20,010 bases of DNA from Clostridiaceae bacterium. Lineage in GTDB: Bacteria; Bacillota; Clostridia; Saccharofermentanales; DTU023. The stretch is taken from the NCBI GenBank assembly GCA_012800135.1, contig JAAZJV010000259.1, positions 1 through 20,010 of the forward strand. Direction: 5' to 3'. Numbering within the stretch: position 1 is the stretch's first letter; the number at the start of each line of letters is the position of its first letter. Below the pieces are notes generated by a model. It was not told where the DNA came from and did not search any database. It saw nothing but the letters and a program-made list of their open reading frames with translations. This document shows, piece by piece, positions 1 through 8,134 of the stretch. A program made the translations under genes and the position numbers.

Positions 1-780
1 AAAGAGGCGCTCTCGATCGGAGCGAATACGTTCCAGTTTTTTACTCGCAATCCGCGGGGCGGAGCGGTGAAGGCGCTCGATCTCGACGATATGGCCGCTT
101 ATAACGCGTTCGCCGATGAGCATGGATTCGGCACAATTGTCGCACATGCGCCTTATACGCTTAACCTCTGTTCTGACAAGCCGCGTGTCCGCGAATTCGG
201 TCGTGAAGTGATGCGTGACGATCTCGAACGCCTGCAAAATATAGATCGCGTCGTCTACAATTTCCATCCCGGCAGTCACGTCGGTCAGGGCGAGGACGCC
301 GGGATTGAGATGATCATCGAGGCGCTTAACGATATCCTGACGGAGGATATCAAGACGCCGGTTCTGCTTGAAACGATGGCCGGTAAAGGCAGCGAAATCG
401 GGTATAGGTTCGAGCATCTCAAGCGCATCATAGATGGCGTTCATTTGAAGTCAAAGATGGGCGTCTGCATGGATAGCTGTCATATCAGTGACGCCGGCTA
501 CGATGTGATCGGCAATTTTGATGCCGTGTTGGATGAATTTGATCGCGTTGTAGGACTTGAGCGGTTGTATGCCTTTCACTTGAACGACAGCAAAAATGAT
601 CCTGCAAGCCGCAAGGATCGCCATGAAAAAATCGGCGAAGGCACACTCGGCCTTGATACTATCGTCAATATTATTAATAATCCGCGGATTGCGCATCTCC
701 CCTTTGCGCTCGAAACGCCTAACGACCTTGAGGGCTATGCAAGAGAGATTGTGCTTTTGCGTGACCGCAGGGAGCTCTAA
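1..780 (+). CDS. nfo: Endonuclease IV (AP endonuclease), 5' end cut by window
   Basis: This is a zinc-dependent apurinic/apyrimidinic endonuclease of base-excision repair, which nicks DNA 5' of abasic sites. The frame is open from base 1 (it begins KEALSIGANTFQFF), so the true start lies upstream and the GTG at 67 is internal. Metal ligands known from E. coli Nfo are recognisable in order: the His of HAPYTLNL, the His of FHPGSHVG, the Glu of LLETMAGKG, Asp and His of CMDSCHISDAGYD, the His of FHLNDSK, Asp and His of SRKDRHEKIGEG, and the Glu of FALETPND. The C-terminus is complete (TAA at 778-780). Perhaps only the first 30-40 residues are missing. No convincing terminator follows; the next gene is 445 bp away and functionally unrelated. 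Confidence 0.96.
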   Translation, partial: KEALSIGANTFQFFTRNPRGGAVKALDLDDMAAYNAFADEHGFGTIVAHAPYTLNLCSDKPRVREFGREVMRDDLERLQNIDRVVYNFHPGSHVGQGEDAGIEMIIEALNDILTEDIKTPVLLETMAGKGSEIGYRFEHLKRIIDGVHLKSKMGVCMDSCHISDAGYDVIGNFDAVLDEFDRVVGLERLYAFHLNDSKNDPASRKDRHEKIGEGTLGLDTIVNIINNPRIAHLPFALETPNDLEGYAREIVLLRDRREL

Positions 781-967
781 TCTACAATAGCTGCGCTTTC
801 AGATTATCTGCGCTTAAACAGTGACAAATAAACCTGTCTAAAATATCATTTCGTTTTTTTACATAAATGTTTTGAACGTTATCTTATGATCGACCGATCG
901 TGATTATATAAATGTAAAAAACAGGAAGATGCCTGATATTAGTGCATTTCAGACAAAAGCCCAACAC

Positions 968-984
968 TTTACATGAATTTTACA
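968..984 (+). promoter_or_regulatory. Pho box candidate (TTTACA direct repeat, 11-bp phase)
   Basis: TTTACA at 968-973 and again at 979-984 are separated by exactly 5 bp, which puts both on the same face of the helix. This spacing and the hexamer fit the known PhoP/PhoB direct-repeat consensus of Firmicutes (TT-x-A-C/T-A with 4-5 bp spacers). A degenerate third unit (TACCAT, 990-995) continues the phase. The site lies just upstream of a promoter-like pair and ahead of an operon that encodes a PhoB-type regulator. Binding is inferred, not shown. Confidence 0.6.
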
Positions 985-1001
985 AAACGTACCATGAGGA
1001 C

Positions 1002-1029
1002 TTTACATAACATTCGTATGCTTTATATG
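1002..1029 (+). promoter_or_regulatory. Candidate promoter of the pst-pho operon
   Basis: TTTACA (1002-1007) as a -35-like element is followed by a 16-bp spacer and TATATG (1024-1029) as a -10. It lies 17 bp downstream of the Pho box pair. Transcription would start near 1036, leaving a leader of about 190 nt before pstS. A second, weaker possibility is TGGACA at 1162-1167, but it has no good -10. Confidence 0.4.
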
Positions 1030-1225
1030 GATGTCGCGAGGCATCTGAACTAATAAAAATGATGTCAAATGCCAAAAGACATGATCGAGACAAGCAAAGA
1101 CAGTGTCAGATGGCCAACGGGCTCATTTAAAAAAAGTTGTTTACAAAAATAACAAATGAAATGGACAGACCACAGAAGATTATTTCAATACTTTTAATAT
1201 TGTGGTCGGAGAAAGGAATGAAAAG

Positions 1226-2032
1226 ATGAAAAAAAGGACAGTTCTACTCGTAGTGCTTCTTGCCGTAGCGCTTCTGATCGTAGGTTGTGGCCCTAAGAAG
1301 GGCGGAAGCGTCTCGACAGACGGATCCACATCAATGGAAAAAGTCATCGGTGCACTCGGAGAAGCTTTCATGAAAGACAATGAAGGCACCACATTCACCT
1401 ATAACCCGACGGGTTCCGGTTCAGGCATCGAAGCAGTTAAAGCCGGCCGTTGTGACATCGGGCTTGCCAGCAGAGCTCTGAAAGAAGAAGAGAAGGCGGA
1501 CGGGCTTGTTGAGACAACACTCGCACTTGACGGTATCGCGATGATCGTCAGCCCGGAGAATCCGGTCGGTGACCTCACCCTCGAGCAGATCGCCGACATC
1601 TACACCGGCGCAATCACCAACTGGAAAGACGTTGGAGGCAATGATGCGGAAATCGTTGTAATCGGCCGCGAAGCCGGCAGCGGTACGCGCGACGGCTTTG
1701 AGTCTGTGACCAAAACGAAAGACAAGTGCGCCTATCGTCAGGAACTCACATCCACCGGCGACGTCATCACGACAGTCTCTTCGAACCCGGATGCAATCGG
1801 CTACGCCTCACTGGCATCAGTCAAAGACAGCGTCAAAGCGGTTGCGGTCGGCGGAGTTGCACCGAGTGAAGATACAGTTCGCGACGGCAGCTACAAACTG
1901 CAGCGTCCGTTCGTCCTCGTGACGAAGAAAGACGGGAAGCTTTCAGAAACGGCTCAAAAGTTCTTCGACTTCGTGACGTCAAACAAAGCAAACGACATTA
2001 TCTCCAAGTCTGGCGTCGTTCCTGTAAAATAA
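1226..2032 (+). CDS. pstS: Phosphate ABC transporter substrate-binding lipoprotein PstS
   Basis: This captures inorganic phosphate outside the membrane and hands it to PstCA. The ATG at 1226 is chosen over the in-frame GTG at 1202 because GGAGAAAGGA (1208-1217) sits 8 nt upstream and the product then begins with a proper lipoprotein signal: MKKR, a hydrophobic stretch (residues 5-20) and lipobox L-I-V-G-Cys21. The mature part has the PBP-like phosphate fold with the typical loops TDGSTSMEKV, NPTGSGSGI and REAGSGTRDGF. At 268 aa it is a normal length for short Firmicutes PstS proteins. It is the first gene of a seven-gene phosphate operon, with a stem-loop between it and pstC. Confidence 0.97.
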   Translation: MKKRTVLLVVLLAVALLIVGCGPKKGGSVSTDGSTSMEKVIGALGEAFMKDNEGTTFTYNPTGSGSGIEAVKAGRCDIGLASRALKEEEKADGLVETTLALDGIAMIVSPENPVGDLTLEQIADIYTGAITNWKDVGGNDAEIVVIGREAGSGTRDGFESVTKTKDKCAYRQELTSTGDVITTVSSNPDAIGYASLASVKDSVKAVAVGGVAPSEDTVRDGSYKLQRPFVLVTKKDGKLSETAQKFFDFVTSNKANDIISKSGVVPVK

Positions 2033-2064
2033 TCATCTCTCGCGAAGAAGATTTAAGTGATTAG

Positions 2065-2088
2065 GAGGGGCAGATTATTCTGCCTCTC
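2065..2088 (+). other. Intercistronic stem-loop between pstS and pstC
   Basis: A 10-bp arm (2065-2074) pairs with 2079-2088 with one G-U pair and a TTAT loop. No run of T follows, so it is unlikely to be an efficient intrinsic terminator. In many ABC transporter operons, such a hairpin after the binding-protein gene protects the upstream mRNA from 3' exonucleases and keeps the binding protein in excess of the membrane subunits. That role is inferred here. Confidence 0.6.
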
Positions 2089-2173
2089 TGCTTGTAGTAT
2101 TTAGTTTACATGATCTAATTAGAGTAGGTACGAGGAAATCTATAAGCTTAATGGATGATGGTGGTTCAAAGTT

Positions 2174-3085
2174 ATGATAGGTGAAAGAGAAATAACAGTA
2201 ACAGCACAGGAAAGTGCAAGAAGAAAACGAATAGAACGGATCATCCACGGAATCTTTCTAATGCTTGGGCTGATTACCGTCGGTTGTGTGCTTCTTATTA
2301 CCATCTATCTTGTTATTTCCGGTATTCCAGCGATGCGAACGATCGGTCTCAAAGAGTTTCTTTTCGGCCAAAAATGGGCATCGACGGCAGCAGAACCCAA
2401 ATACGGCATACTGCCCTTTATTCTTACCAGCATTTACGGCACAGCCGGAGCGATTGTGCTGGGTGTACCGATTGGCTTTTTTGCGGCGGTCTACATCGCG
2501 AAAATAGCCAAAGGCAGGATTAGATGGCTACTGCAATCAGCAGTAGGTATGCTCGCGGGTGTTCCTTCGGTCGTTTACGGTCTTGTAGGTATGATGGTGC
2601 TCGTTCCCGGAATTCGTAAATTATTCAAGGTGCCGGATGGTGCCAGCCTTCTTGCTTCAATCATAGTTCTTGCAGTCATGATTCTTCCTTCTATTATCAA
2701 AGTTTCCGTAACGGCATTGGAAGCGGTGCCCCAAGAATATGAAGAAGCGTCCTTGGCCATGGGCGCTACGCCGATCGAAACGTATTTTCGCGTGTCTGTG
2801 CCTGCTGCAAAAAGCGGGATTGCCGCAGCGGTCGTTTTGGGTGTCGGTCGCGCCATAGGCGAAGCGATGGCCGTCATGATGGTGGCCGGCAATGCGCCGA
2901 ATATGCCGTCGCTTTTTGAGAGTGTGCGCTTCCTTACGACTGCGGTCGCAAGTGAAATGTCCTATTCGTCGGGACTTCAGAGGCAAGCGCTCTTTTCTAT
3001 CGCACTGGTGTTGTACTTCTTCATCATGCTCATCAATGCTGCGCTCAACTTCTTCTTGAAACGCGGCAACGTAAAACAGTCATAA
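2174..3085 (+). CDS. pstC: Phosphate ABC transporter permease PstC
   Basis: This is one of the two membrane subunits that form the phosphate channel. The 303-aa protein has a short cytoplasmic N-terminus, a first membrane span at about residues 27-49, a soluble loop (ending KYGILPF) and then five more hydrophobic segments. The ABC-permease EAA loop, which docks PstB, is visible as EEASLAMGATPIETYFRVSV. The GVPSVVYGLVGMMVLVP segment is characteristic of PstC/PstA. The ATG at 2174 has only a weak ribosome-binding site (GGTGG, about 12 nt upstream), which fits lower translation than pstS. It is 141 bp after pstS and 90 bp before pstA. Confidence 0.96.
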   Translation: MIGEREITVTAQESARRKRIERIIHGIFLMLGLITVGCVLLITIYLVISGIPAMRTIGLKEFLFGQKWASTAAEPKYGILPFILTSIYGTAGAIVLGVPIGFFAAVYIAKIAKGRIRWLLQSAVGMLAGVPSVVYGLVGMMVLVPGIRKLFKVPDGASLLASIIVLAVMILPSIIKVSVTALEAVPQEYEEASLAMGATPIETYFRVSVPAAKSGIAAAVVLGVGRAIGEAMAVMMVAGNAPNMPSLFESVRFLTTAVASEMSYSSGLQRQALFSIALVLYFFIMLINAALNFFLKRGNVKQS

Positions 3086-3175
3086 GAAGATAGAGTGCGA
3101 ATCGGAATATAGGACAATGACCGACATTTACGAGAAATAGAATCAATACTGGATATGCAACAAGGTGAAAACGAT

Positions 3176-4066
3176 ATGAAGAAAAATCAATTACCAGTGA
3201 GGCGTCGAGCCTATATCGGCACGATGAAAACGACCATGTGGATCTCTGCCTTGATTACATGTGCGTTGATCATCGGTATCATCGTCTATGTGTTCGCGAA
3301 GGGAATACCTTTTATTTCGTGGGATTTGCTTTCAACGTCGCCGACGTACATCCCGCCACATATCGGCATCCTGCCGGACATTATGAATACGATTTACATC
3401 GTGATCGCATCTCTTGTGGTGATGGTGCCGCTTGGCGCGGGAGCAGCAGTATATCTTGAAGAGTACGCGACTAATCAGAAAGTTGTCGCTGTGATCGAAT
3501 ACGCGGCTGAAACGCTTTCAGGTATTCCGTCGATCATCTATGGTCTTGTCGGCATGCTGTTTTTCTGTGAGTTTGCCGGATTAAAAACCTCGATTTTGGC
3601 CGGCGCGCTGACGCTCGTGATCATGAACCTTCCTTCTATCATGCGCACGACGCAGGAAAGCCTGAAAACTGTGCCGCAAAGTTACCGTGAAGGCGCCTTT
3701 GCTCTCGGAGCCGGGAAATGGCGTGTGATCCGAACTGTCGTGCTTCCGGGATGTGTCGACGGTATCATCACCGGTTGCGTATTGGCGACCGGTCGAATTC
3801 TAGGCGAGTCAGCTGCTCTTCTGTTTACCGCGGGCTTCGCACATGCGCTAAATCCCTTTTTCGAGGGGCTTATGAGTCCGGGCGCAACGTTAACGGTAGC
3901 GCTTTATGTGTATGCTAAGGAACAAGGAGAGTTTGGCGCTGCATTTGCCATCGCTGCAATCCTGATGGTCTTGACGCTGGGAATTAACTCTTTAGCTATG
4001 TGGCTTGAGAGTCATTTCAAGAAAATGCGTGAGCAAGGGTATCCGCAGGAGAAATCAAAGGAATAA
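3176..4066 (+). CDS. pstA: Phosphate ABC transporter permease PstA
   Basis: This is the second membrane subunit, partner of PstC. The ATG at 3176 is preferred to the upstream in-frame ATG at 3155 because AAGGTG (3162-3167) is placed 8 nt before it, while 3155 lacks such a site. The product of 296 aa has about six hydrophobic segments, the PstA-type loop after the first span ([19 protein letters not shown]), the motif [17 protein letters not shown] and the EAA loop [19 protein letters not shown]. The tail is charged and cytoplasmic. It ends five bases before the pstB start codon. Confidence 0.95.
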   Translation: MKKNQLPVRRRAYIGTMKTTMWISALITCALIIGIIVYVFAKGIPFISWDLLSTSPTYIPPHIGILPDIMNTIYIVIASLVVMVPLGAGAAVYLEEYATNQKVVAVIEYAAETLSGIPSIIYGLVGMLFFCEFAGLKTSILAGALTLVIMNLPSIMRTTQESLKTVPQSYREGAFALGAGKWRVIRTVVLPGCVDGIITGCVLATGRILGESAALLFTAGFAHALNPFFEGLMSPGATLTVALYVYAKEQGEFGAAFAIAAILMVLTLGINSLAMWLESHFKKMREQGYPQEKSKE

Positions 4067-4071
4067 AACGA

Positions 4072-4851
4072 ATGAATGTAGAAGATAAACAAAAAAGCGA
4101 TACGATTATTTCAACGAAAGATCTCAACGTTTGGTACGATGACTTTCAGGCGCTGATCGATGTCAGCATGGAAATTCCGGAGAAAAGCATTACTGCGCTG
4201 ATAGGGCCGTCGGGCTGCGGGAAATCCACATTTCTCCGTACGCTGAATCGCATGAATGACCTGATCGATTGTGCTAAGACAACCGGCTCTGTGTTCTATC
4301 GCGGCCAAGATATTTTTGATCCGTCGATGGAAGTCAGCGAGTTGCGGCGCCATATCGGAATGGTGTTCCAAAAACCGAATCCTTTTCCCATGAGCGTTTA
4401 TGACAATGTTGCCTACGGTCCGCGTACGCACGGTACGAAAAGCCGAGCAAAATTGGACGATATCGTAGAGCGCTCACTTCGCGGTGCAGCCATCTGGGAT
4501 GAGGTGCGTGACAAGTTGAGGCAGAACGCACTCGGTCTTTCAGGCGGTCAGCAGCAGCGACTCTGTATTGCGCGTGCTCTTGCCGTTCAACCGGACGTTT
4601 TGTTGATGGATGAACCGACAAGCGCGCTTGATCCAATCTCGACTACAAAAATTGAAGAACTTATCTTACAATTAAAAGAGAATTATACGATTATAATTGT
4701 GACACATAATATGCAACAAGCGTTGCGCATATCCGACGGTACCGCTTTCTTCCTGCTCGGCGATCTTATCGAGTACGGATCGACTGATATCATCTTCTCG
4801 ACACCATCGGACAAACGCACGGAAGACTATATTACAGGGAGGTTTGGATAA
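4072..4851 (+). CDS. pstB: Phosphate ABC transporter ATPase PstB
   Basis: This is the ATPase that powers the Pst importer (259 aa, full length for the family). The motifs are complete: Walker [10 protein letters not shown] (45-53), Q-loop Gln100 within [15 protein letters not shown] (diagnostic of PstB), signature LSGGQQQRL (156-164), Walker B VLLMDEP with Glu181, D-loop SALD and switch His212. AAAGGA (4057-4062) lies 9 nt before the ATG. It ends one base before phoU, whose Shine-Dalgarno sequence is inside pstB. Confidence 0.98.
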   Translation: MNVEDKQKSDTIISTKDLNVWYDDFQALIDVSMEIPEKSITALIGPSGCGKSTFLRTLNRMNDLIDCAKTTGSVFYRGQDIFDPSMEVSELRRHIGMVFQKPNPFPMSVYDNVAYGPRTHGTKSRAKLDDIVERSLRGAAIWDEVRDKLRQNALGLSGGQQQRLCIARALAVQPDVLLMDEPTSALDPISTTKIEELILQLKENYTIIIVTHNMQQALRISDGTAFFLLGDLIEYGSTDIIFSTPSDKRTEDYITGRFG

Positions 4852-4852
4852 T

Positions 4853-5521
4853 ATGAGAAGCCGTTTTATCAAACAGCTGTCCCGACTCAATAAAGAACTG
4901 ATTGAAATGGGTGCACTTTGCGAACTGGCGATCAAGACGGTCTCCGAAGCGTTGGCGAACCGTGATTTTGAGTTGGCAGAAACGTTGTTCTCGATTGATG
5001 AAGAAATTGATCAAAAAGAGCGCGACATCGAGTCGTTGAGTCTCAAGCTTTTGCTCCGTCAACAGCCGGTCGCGGGCGACCTTCGACAGATTTCCGCGGC
5101 ACTTAAAATGATTACCGATTTAGAACGCATCGGCGACCAAGCTGAAGATATCGCTGAAATCATTGTTCATCTTACGGAAAAAGACGACGACCTCGAAGCT
5201 GAATTATCGGGCATGGCCGACGCTACGATGAAAATGGTAACGGACAGTGTTGATGCCTATGTCAAACGCGACCCGGAGCTCGCGCGCGCTGTTTTAGCCG
5301 CCGACGATGTCGTAGACAACTACTTTTCGAGTATCAAAAAAGATCTGATCAGTGCCGTTGCCGCAGATCCTGAAGCCGGAGAATACGCTCTCGACCTCTT
5401 AATGATCGCGAAATACTATGAGCGCATCGGTGATCACGCCGTAAACGTCGCAGAGTGGGTTATTTTCGCTATTACGGGCATACATCGAACCACAGAATAT
5501 GAAGAGAGATTATCGGAATGA
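4853..5521 (+). CDS. phoU: Phosphate signaling protein PhoU
   Basis: PhoU links the Pst transporter to the PhoR kinase and keeps the Pho response off when phosphate is plentiful. The 222-aa helical protein shows the two PhoU repeats, each with the metal-binding acidic motif: DLERIGDQAEDIAE (89-102) and YYERIGDHAVNVAEW (188-202). The ATG at 4853 is chosen over an in-frame TTG at 4844 because AGGGAGG (about 4836-4842) is 10 nt before the ATG and would nearly touch the TTG. The stop overlaps the phoB start as ATGA. Confidence 0.97.
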   Translation: MRSRFIKQLSRLNKELIEMGALCELAIKTVSEALANRDFELAETLFSIDEEIDQKERDIESLSLKLLLRQQPVAGDLRQISAALKMITDLERIGDQAEDIAEIIVHLTEKDDDLEAELSGMADATMKMVTDSVDAYVKRDPELARAVLAADDVVDNYFSSIKKDLISAVAADPEAGEYALDLLMIAKYYERIGDHAVNVAEWVIFAITGIHRTTEYEERLSE

Positions 5522-6195
5522 TCTGGTGTGTAGAGGACGATGCCAGCACCCGTGACATTGAAGTCTATGCGCTTCAGATGGCGGGATTTGAAGCACAGGG
5601 TTTTGAAGACGGTGCTTCCTTTTGGAAAGCGTTAAAGGAGCGTCAGCCTCAGCTTGTTGTGCTTGACGTCATGCTTCCGGAGATTGACGGCATCGAACTC
5701 CTTCGCCGCATGAAAGGACATGCGCAGTACGCGGACATTCCGATCGTCATGGCTACAGCTAAAGGTGCCGAATATGACAAAATACAAGGTCTGGATCTTG
5801 GCGCCGATTATTACCTTGTTAAGCCGTTCGGTGTTATGGAGCTTGTTTCGTGCGTGAAAGCGGTGCTTCGCCGCTACAGGCCGAAATCAGATAAGACGAG
5901 AACACTGAAAGCCGGCGGCATCGTCTTGAGTCCTGAGAAACACACGGTGACTATAGATGGAGAACGTGTTAAGTTAACGAACAAAGAATTCGAATTGCTT
6001 CGCCTTTTCCTGTCTCAGCCGGGTATTACTTTTACACGAGATCAACTGATGGAGCAGGTCTGGGAGACGAGTTATCGCGGAGAAACACGTACAGTTGATA
6101 TGCACATTCAAACGTTGCGACAGAAACTCGGTCCTTATCGAAAGCTGATTGAGACAGTACGAGGCGTAGGGTATCGGCTGGAGGCCAAACAATGA
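5518..6195 (+). CDS. phoB: OmpR-family response regulator, PhoB/PhoP type
   Basis: This is a transcription factor activated by phosphorylation, very likely by the adjacent PhoR, and the probable reader of the TTTACA repeats upstream of pstS. The receiver domain spans residues 1-118, with acidic pocket E6/D7/D8, phospho-acceptor D50 (VVLDVMLP), switch T80 and K102 (LVKPF). The winged-helix DNA-binding domain spans about 128-222 and ends in the typical TVRGVGYRLE. The length, 225 aa, is normal. Firmicutes literature often calls this PhoP; the name depends on which model is followed. It overlaps phoU and phoR by 4 bp at each end, so the three genes are probably translationally coupled. Confidence 0.95.
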   Translation: MIWCVEDDASTRDIEVYALQMAGFEAQGFEDGASFWKALKERQPQLVVLDVMLPEIDGIELLRRMKGHAQYADIPIVMATAKGAEYDKIQGLDLGADYYLVKPFGVMELVSCVKAVLRRYRPKSDKTRTLKAGGIVLSPEKHTVTIDGERVKLTNKEFELLRLFLSQPGITFTRDQLMEQVWETSYRGETRTVDMHIQTLRQKLGPYRKLIETVRGVGYRLEAKQ

Positions 6196-7904
6196 AAAAG
6201 AAAATCTTCGGCAGCATGGTGTTGATCGCGGTTGCCGTCTTGATTGCAAGCTTCGCTATCATTACCGGTTTTCTTTACACCTATTATAGCGGCGTGCAAA
6301 AACAGCATATTAAAGACGAGCTCAATCTTGCCTCAGGAGCTGTCGAACTTAACGGCATCGACTACCTCCAAAAAGTAGAGTCCCATCGCTATCGGCTGAC
6401 TTGGATTGACGCGGATGGCCGTGTTCTTTATGACAGTGTTGCCGATGTGAATGATCTTGATAATCACGCGGATCGAGAAGAATTCCGAGAGGCCATGGAT
6501 TATGGTGAAGGTGAGAGCTCACGACGCTCATCGACACTGCTTGAAAAGCAGATGTATGTCGCTCGCCGTTTGAAAGACGGCACCGTCCTGCGTGTTTCTG
6601 CAAGTGTCTTGACGGCTGAGCATTTGGTGCTCGGTATGCTTCAGCCTTTTCTGACGGTGTTTGCTGTCTCGCTGGTGCTGTCTTTAGTGTTGGCTAACTA
6701 TCTTTCGAAGCGCATCATCGAACCGCTTAACAAGCTTGATCTCAGCAACCCGCTTGAAAATGAGGGCTACGATGAAATCGCACCGCTTCTTGGAAGACTG
6801 AATCAACAACGCCTTAAAATTGATGCTCAAATGCGCAATCTTCGTCGTCATTCTGACGAATTCCGTCAAATTACAGCAAGCATGCGAGAAGGGCTGGTGC
6901 TTATGGATACTCGCGGCACCATTCTCAGCATCAATCCGGCGGCGAGGCGCCTTTTCAAAACCGATGAAAATTGTGTTGGCGAGAATTTTTTGTCGGTTGA
7001 TCGCGATCCATCTGTCATCGCCATCGTTCGTGAGGCAATGACCGATGGTCACGGTGAAATGCGAGCGGAACGCAATGGTCAAATATACCAGTTTGATGTG
7101 AGTCGCATTGATTCTGGCGGCGAACCGATCGGTGCCGTGCTTATCGCTTTTGACATTACCGAGATCGAGCGATCCGAACGTCATCGCCGCGAATTTACGG
7201 CAAATGTTTCACATGAGCTCAAAACACCGCTTCAGGGTATTATCGGCAGCGCAGAACTTATCGAACGCAACATGGTGAGACCGGAGGATATGCAGCGGTT
7301 TGTGGGGCATATCCGCAATGAAGCTCAACGTATGGTCATGTTGGTTGGCGATGTCATTCGTCTCTCTCAACTCGAGGAAGGTGCAGACATGCCTGCAGAG
7401 CCCGTCGATCTTATATCGGTGGTCAAGGAAGTCATACGTGACCTTGATGATATCGCAAAAGAGCGCAATGTCAGCGTGTCTTACTCCGGAGAATCGGTCG
7501 TGATAACCGGTGTTCGTCTTCTTCTTTACGAAGCTGTCAGCAATCTCGTCGATAATGGTATCAAATACAACGTAGAAAATGGAAGTGTCCGAATCACAGT
7601 GTCCTACGACAACGATGAAGCCAAAATAGTCGTTCGCGACACGGGCACCGGCATCGCAAGCGAGCATTTGAATCGGATTTTTGAGCGATTCTACCGCGTT
7701 GACAGGAGTCACTCAAAGGCATCCGGCGGCACGGGACTTGGGCTTTCTATTGTAAAACACGCTGTGCAGTATCACGGCGGCAAAGTTGAGATCGAAAGCG
7801 AGCCTGGACAGGGCACAGAGATAACACTGATCTTCCCTTTAATAAATCATCTTGAAATTATTCGCGCCGAAAGTGATTCATCAACTCCGAAAACACCGGA
7901 ATAG
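6192..7904 (+). CDS. phoR: Phosphate-sensing histidine kinase PhoR
   Basis: This is the membrane sensor kinase of the Pho system (570 aa). Its order is: TM1 (about 8-30), an extracytoplasmic cache-like domain (31-145, with RLTWIDADGRVLYDS typical of Firmicutes PhoR), TM2 (147-170), a HAMP-like linker (171-215), a PAS domain (about 222-325), the dimerisation/phospho-acceptor helix with His341 (NVSHELKTPL), and the ATPase domain with N box (NLVDNGIKYN, 451-460), G1 (DTGTGI), F box (FERFYRVD) and G2 (GGTGLGLSI). GGAGG at 6180-6184 is 7 nt before the ATG, inside phoB. It is the last gene before a strong terminator. Residues 551-570 form a short hydrophilic tail beyond the usual end. Confidence 0.96.
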   Translation: MKKKIFGSMVLIAVAVLIASFAIITGFLYTYYSGVQKQHIKDELNLASGAVELNGIDYLQKVESHRYRLTWIDADGRVLYDSVADVNDLDNHADREEFREAMDYGEGESSRRSSTLLEKQMYVARRLKDGTVLRVSASVLTAEHLVLGMLQPFLTVFAVSLVLSLVLANYLSKRIIEPLNKLDLSNPLENEGYDEIAPLLGRLNQQRLKIDAQMRNLRRHSDEFRQITASMREGLVLMDTRGTILSINPAARRLFKTDENCVGENFLSVDRDPSVIAIVREAMTDGHGEMRAERNGQIYQFDVSRIDSGGEPIGAVLIAFDITEIERSERHRREFTANVSHELKTPLQGIIGSAELIERNMVRPEDMQRFVGHIRNEAQRMVMLVGDVIRLSQLEEGADMPAEPVDLISVVKEVIRDLDDIAKERNVSVSYSGESVVITGVRLLLYEAVSNLVDNGIKYNVENGSVRITVSYDNDEAKIVVRDTGTGIASEHLNRIFERFYRVDRSHSKASGGTGLGLSIVKHAVQYHGGKVEIESEPGQGTEITLIFPLINHLEIIRAESDSSTPKTPE

Positions 7905-7935
7905 ACCGAAAGTTCTTGTTTATCGCAACATTTAT

Positions 7936-7971
7936 AAAAGCCTGATGTGCCAATATCATATCAGGCTTTTT
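7936..7971 (+). terminator. Rho-independent terminator of the pst-pho operon
   Basis: Arms at 7936-7949 and 7957-7970 form a 14-bp stem (one G-U pair) with a 7-nt loop, and the 3' arm runs into five T. It lies 32 nt after the phoR stop. The 5' arm starts with AAAA, so the same hairpin could also stop transcription of the converging gatB operon from the other side, though with a shorter U tract (TTTT then ATAAA). Confidence 0.9.
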
Positions 7972-8134
7972 AGACTACGTCAGGTCACGTTGTTTGAGTT
8001 ACCTTATTGGTGGAAGCTGGAGGTTAATCCGCAAAGAATGCTGTGTATGGATGCCATGCCAACAGACGACGGAATATACCGGGATCTTGACGCTATTCTC
8101 GCGAAGCGCTTGCCGCTAGACGATGGGGCAATAG

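Larger units (their letters stand above)
781..1225. other. 445-bp AT-rich intergenic region upstream of pstS
   Basis: I see no coding potential here. The stretch holds six TTTACA hexamers counting both strands (858-863, 968-973, 979-984, 1002-1007 and 1140-1145 forward; 913-918 reversed), a promoter-like pair at 1002-1029, an 8-bp direct repeat CTGCGCTT (791-798 and 808-815), a GATCG-AC-CGATC dyad (888-899) and a small stem with a GCGA tetraloop (1030-1045). It most likely serves as the control region of the phosphate operon plus a long 5' leader. Confidence 0.7.

Noticed and set aside
791..815. CTGCGCTT direct repeat (17-bp period) after nfo as a regulatory or recombination site
   Set aside because: Only two short copies occur, with no link to a mobile element or palindrome; chance is sufficient.
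1162..1190. A second pstS promoter (TGGACA near 1162)
   Set aside because: The -35-like hexamer has only a poor -10 (TCAATA) at proper spacing, so I could not support it as a separate feature.
6684..7712. Two long minus-strand open frames (about 166 codons each) opposite phoR
   Set aside because: They lie wholly antisense to a gene with complete kinase motifs, show no recognisable domains and reflect codon bias of the sense strand.
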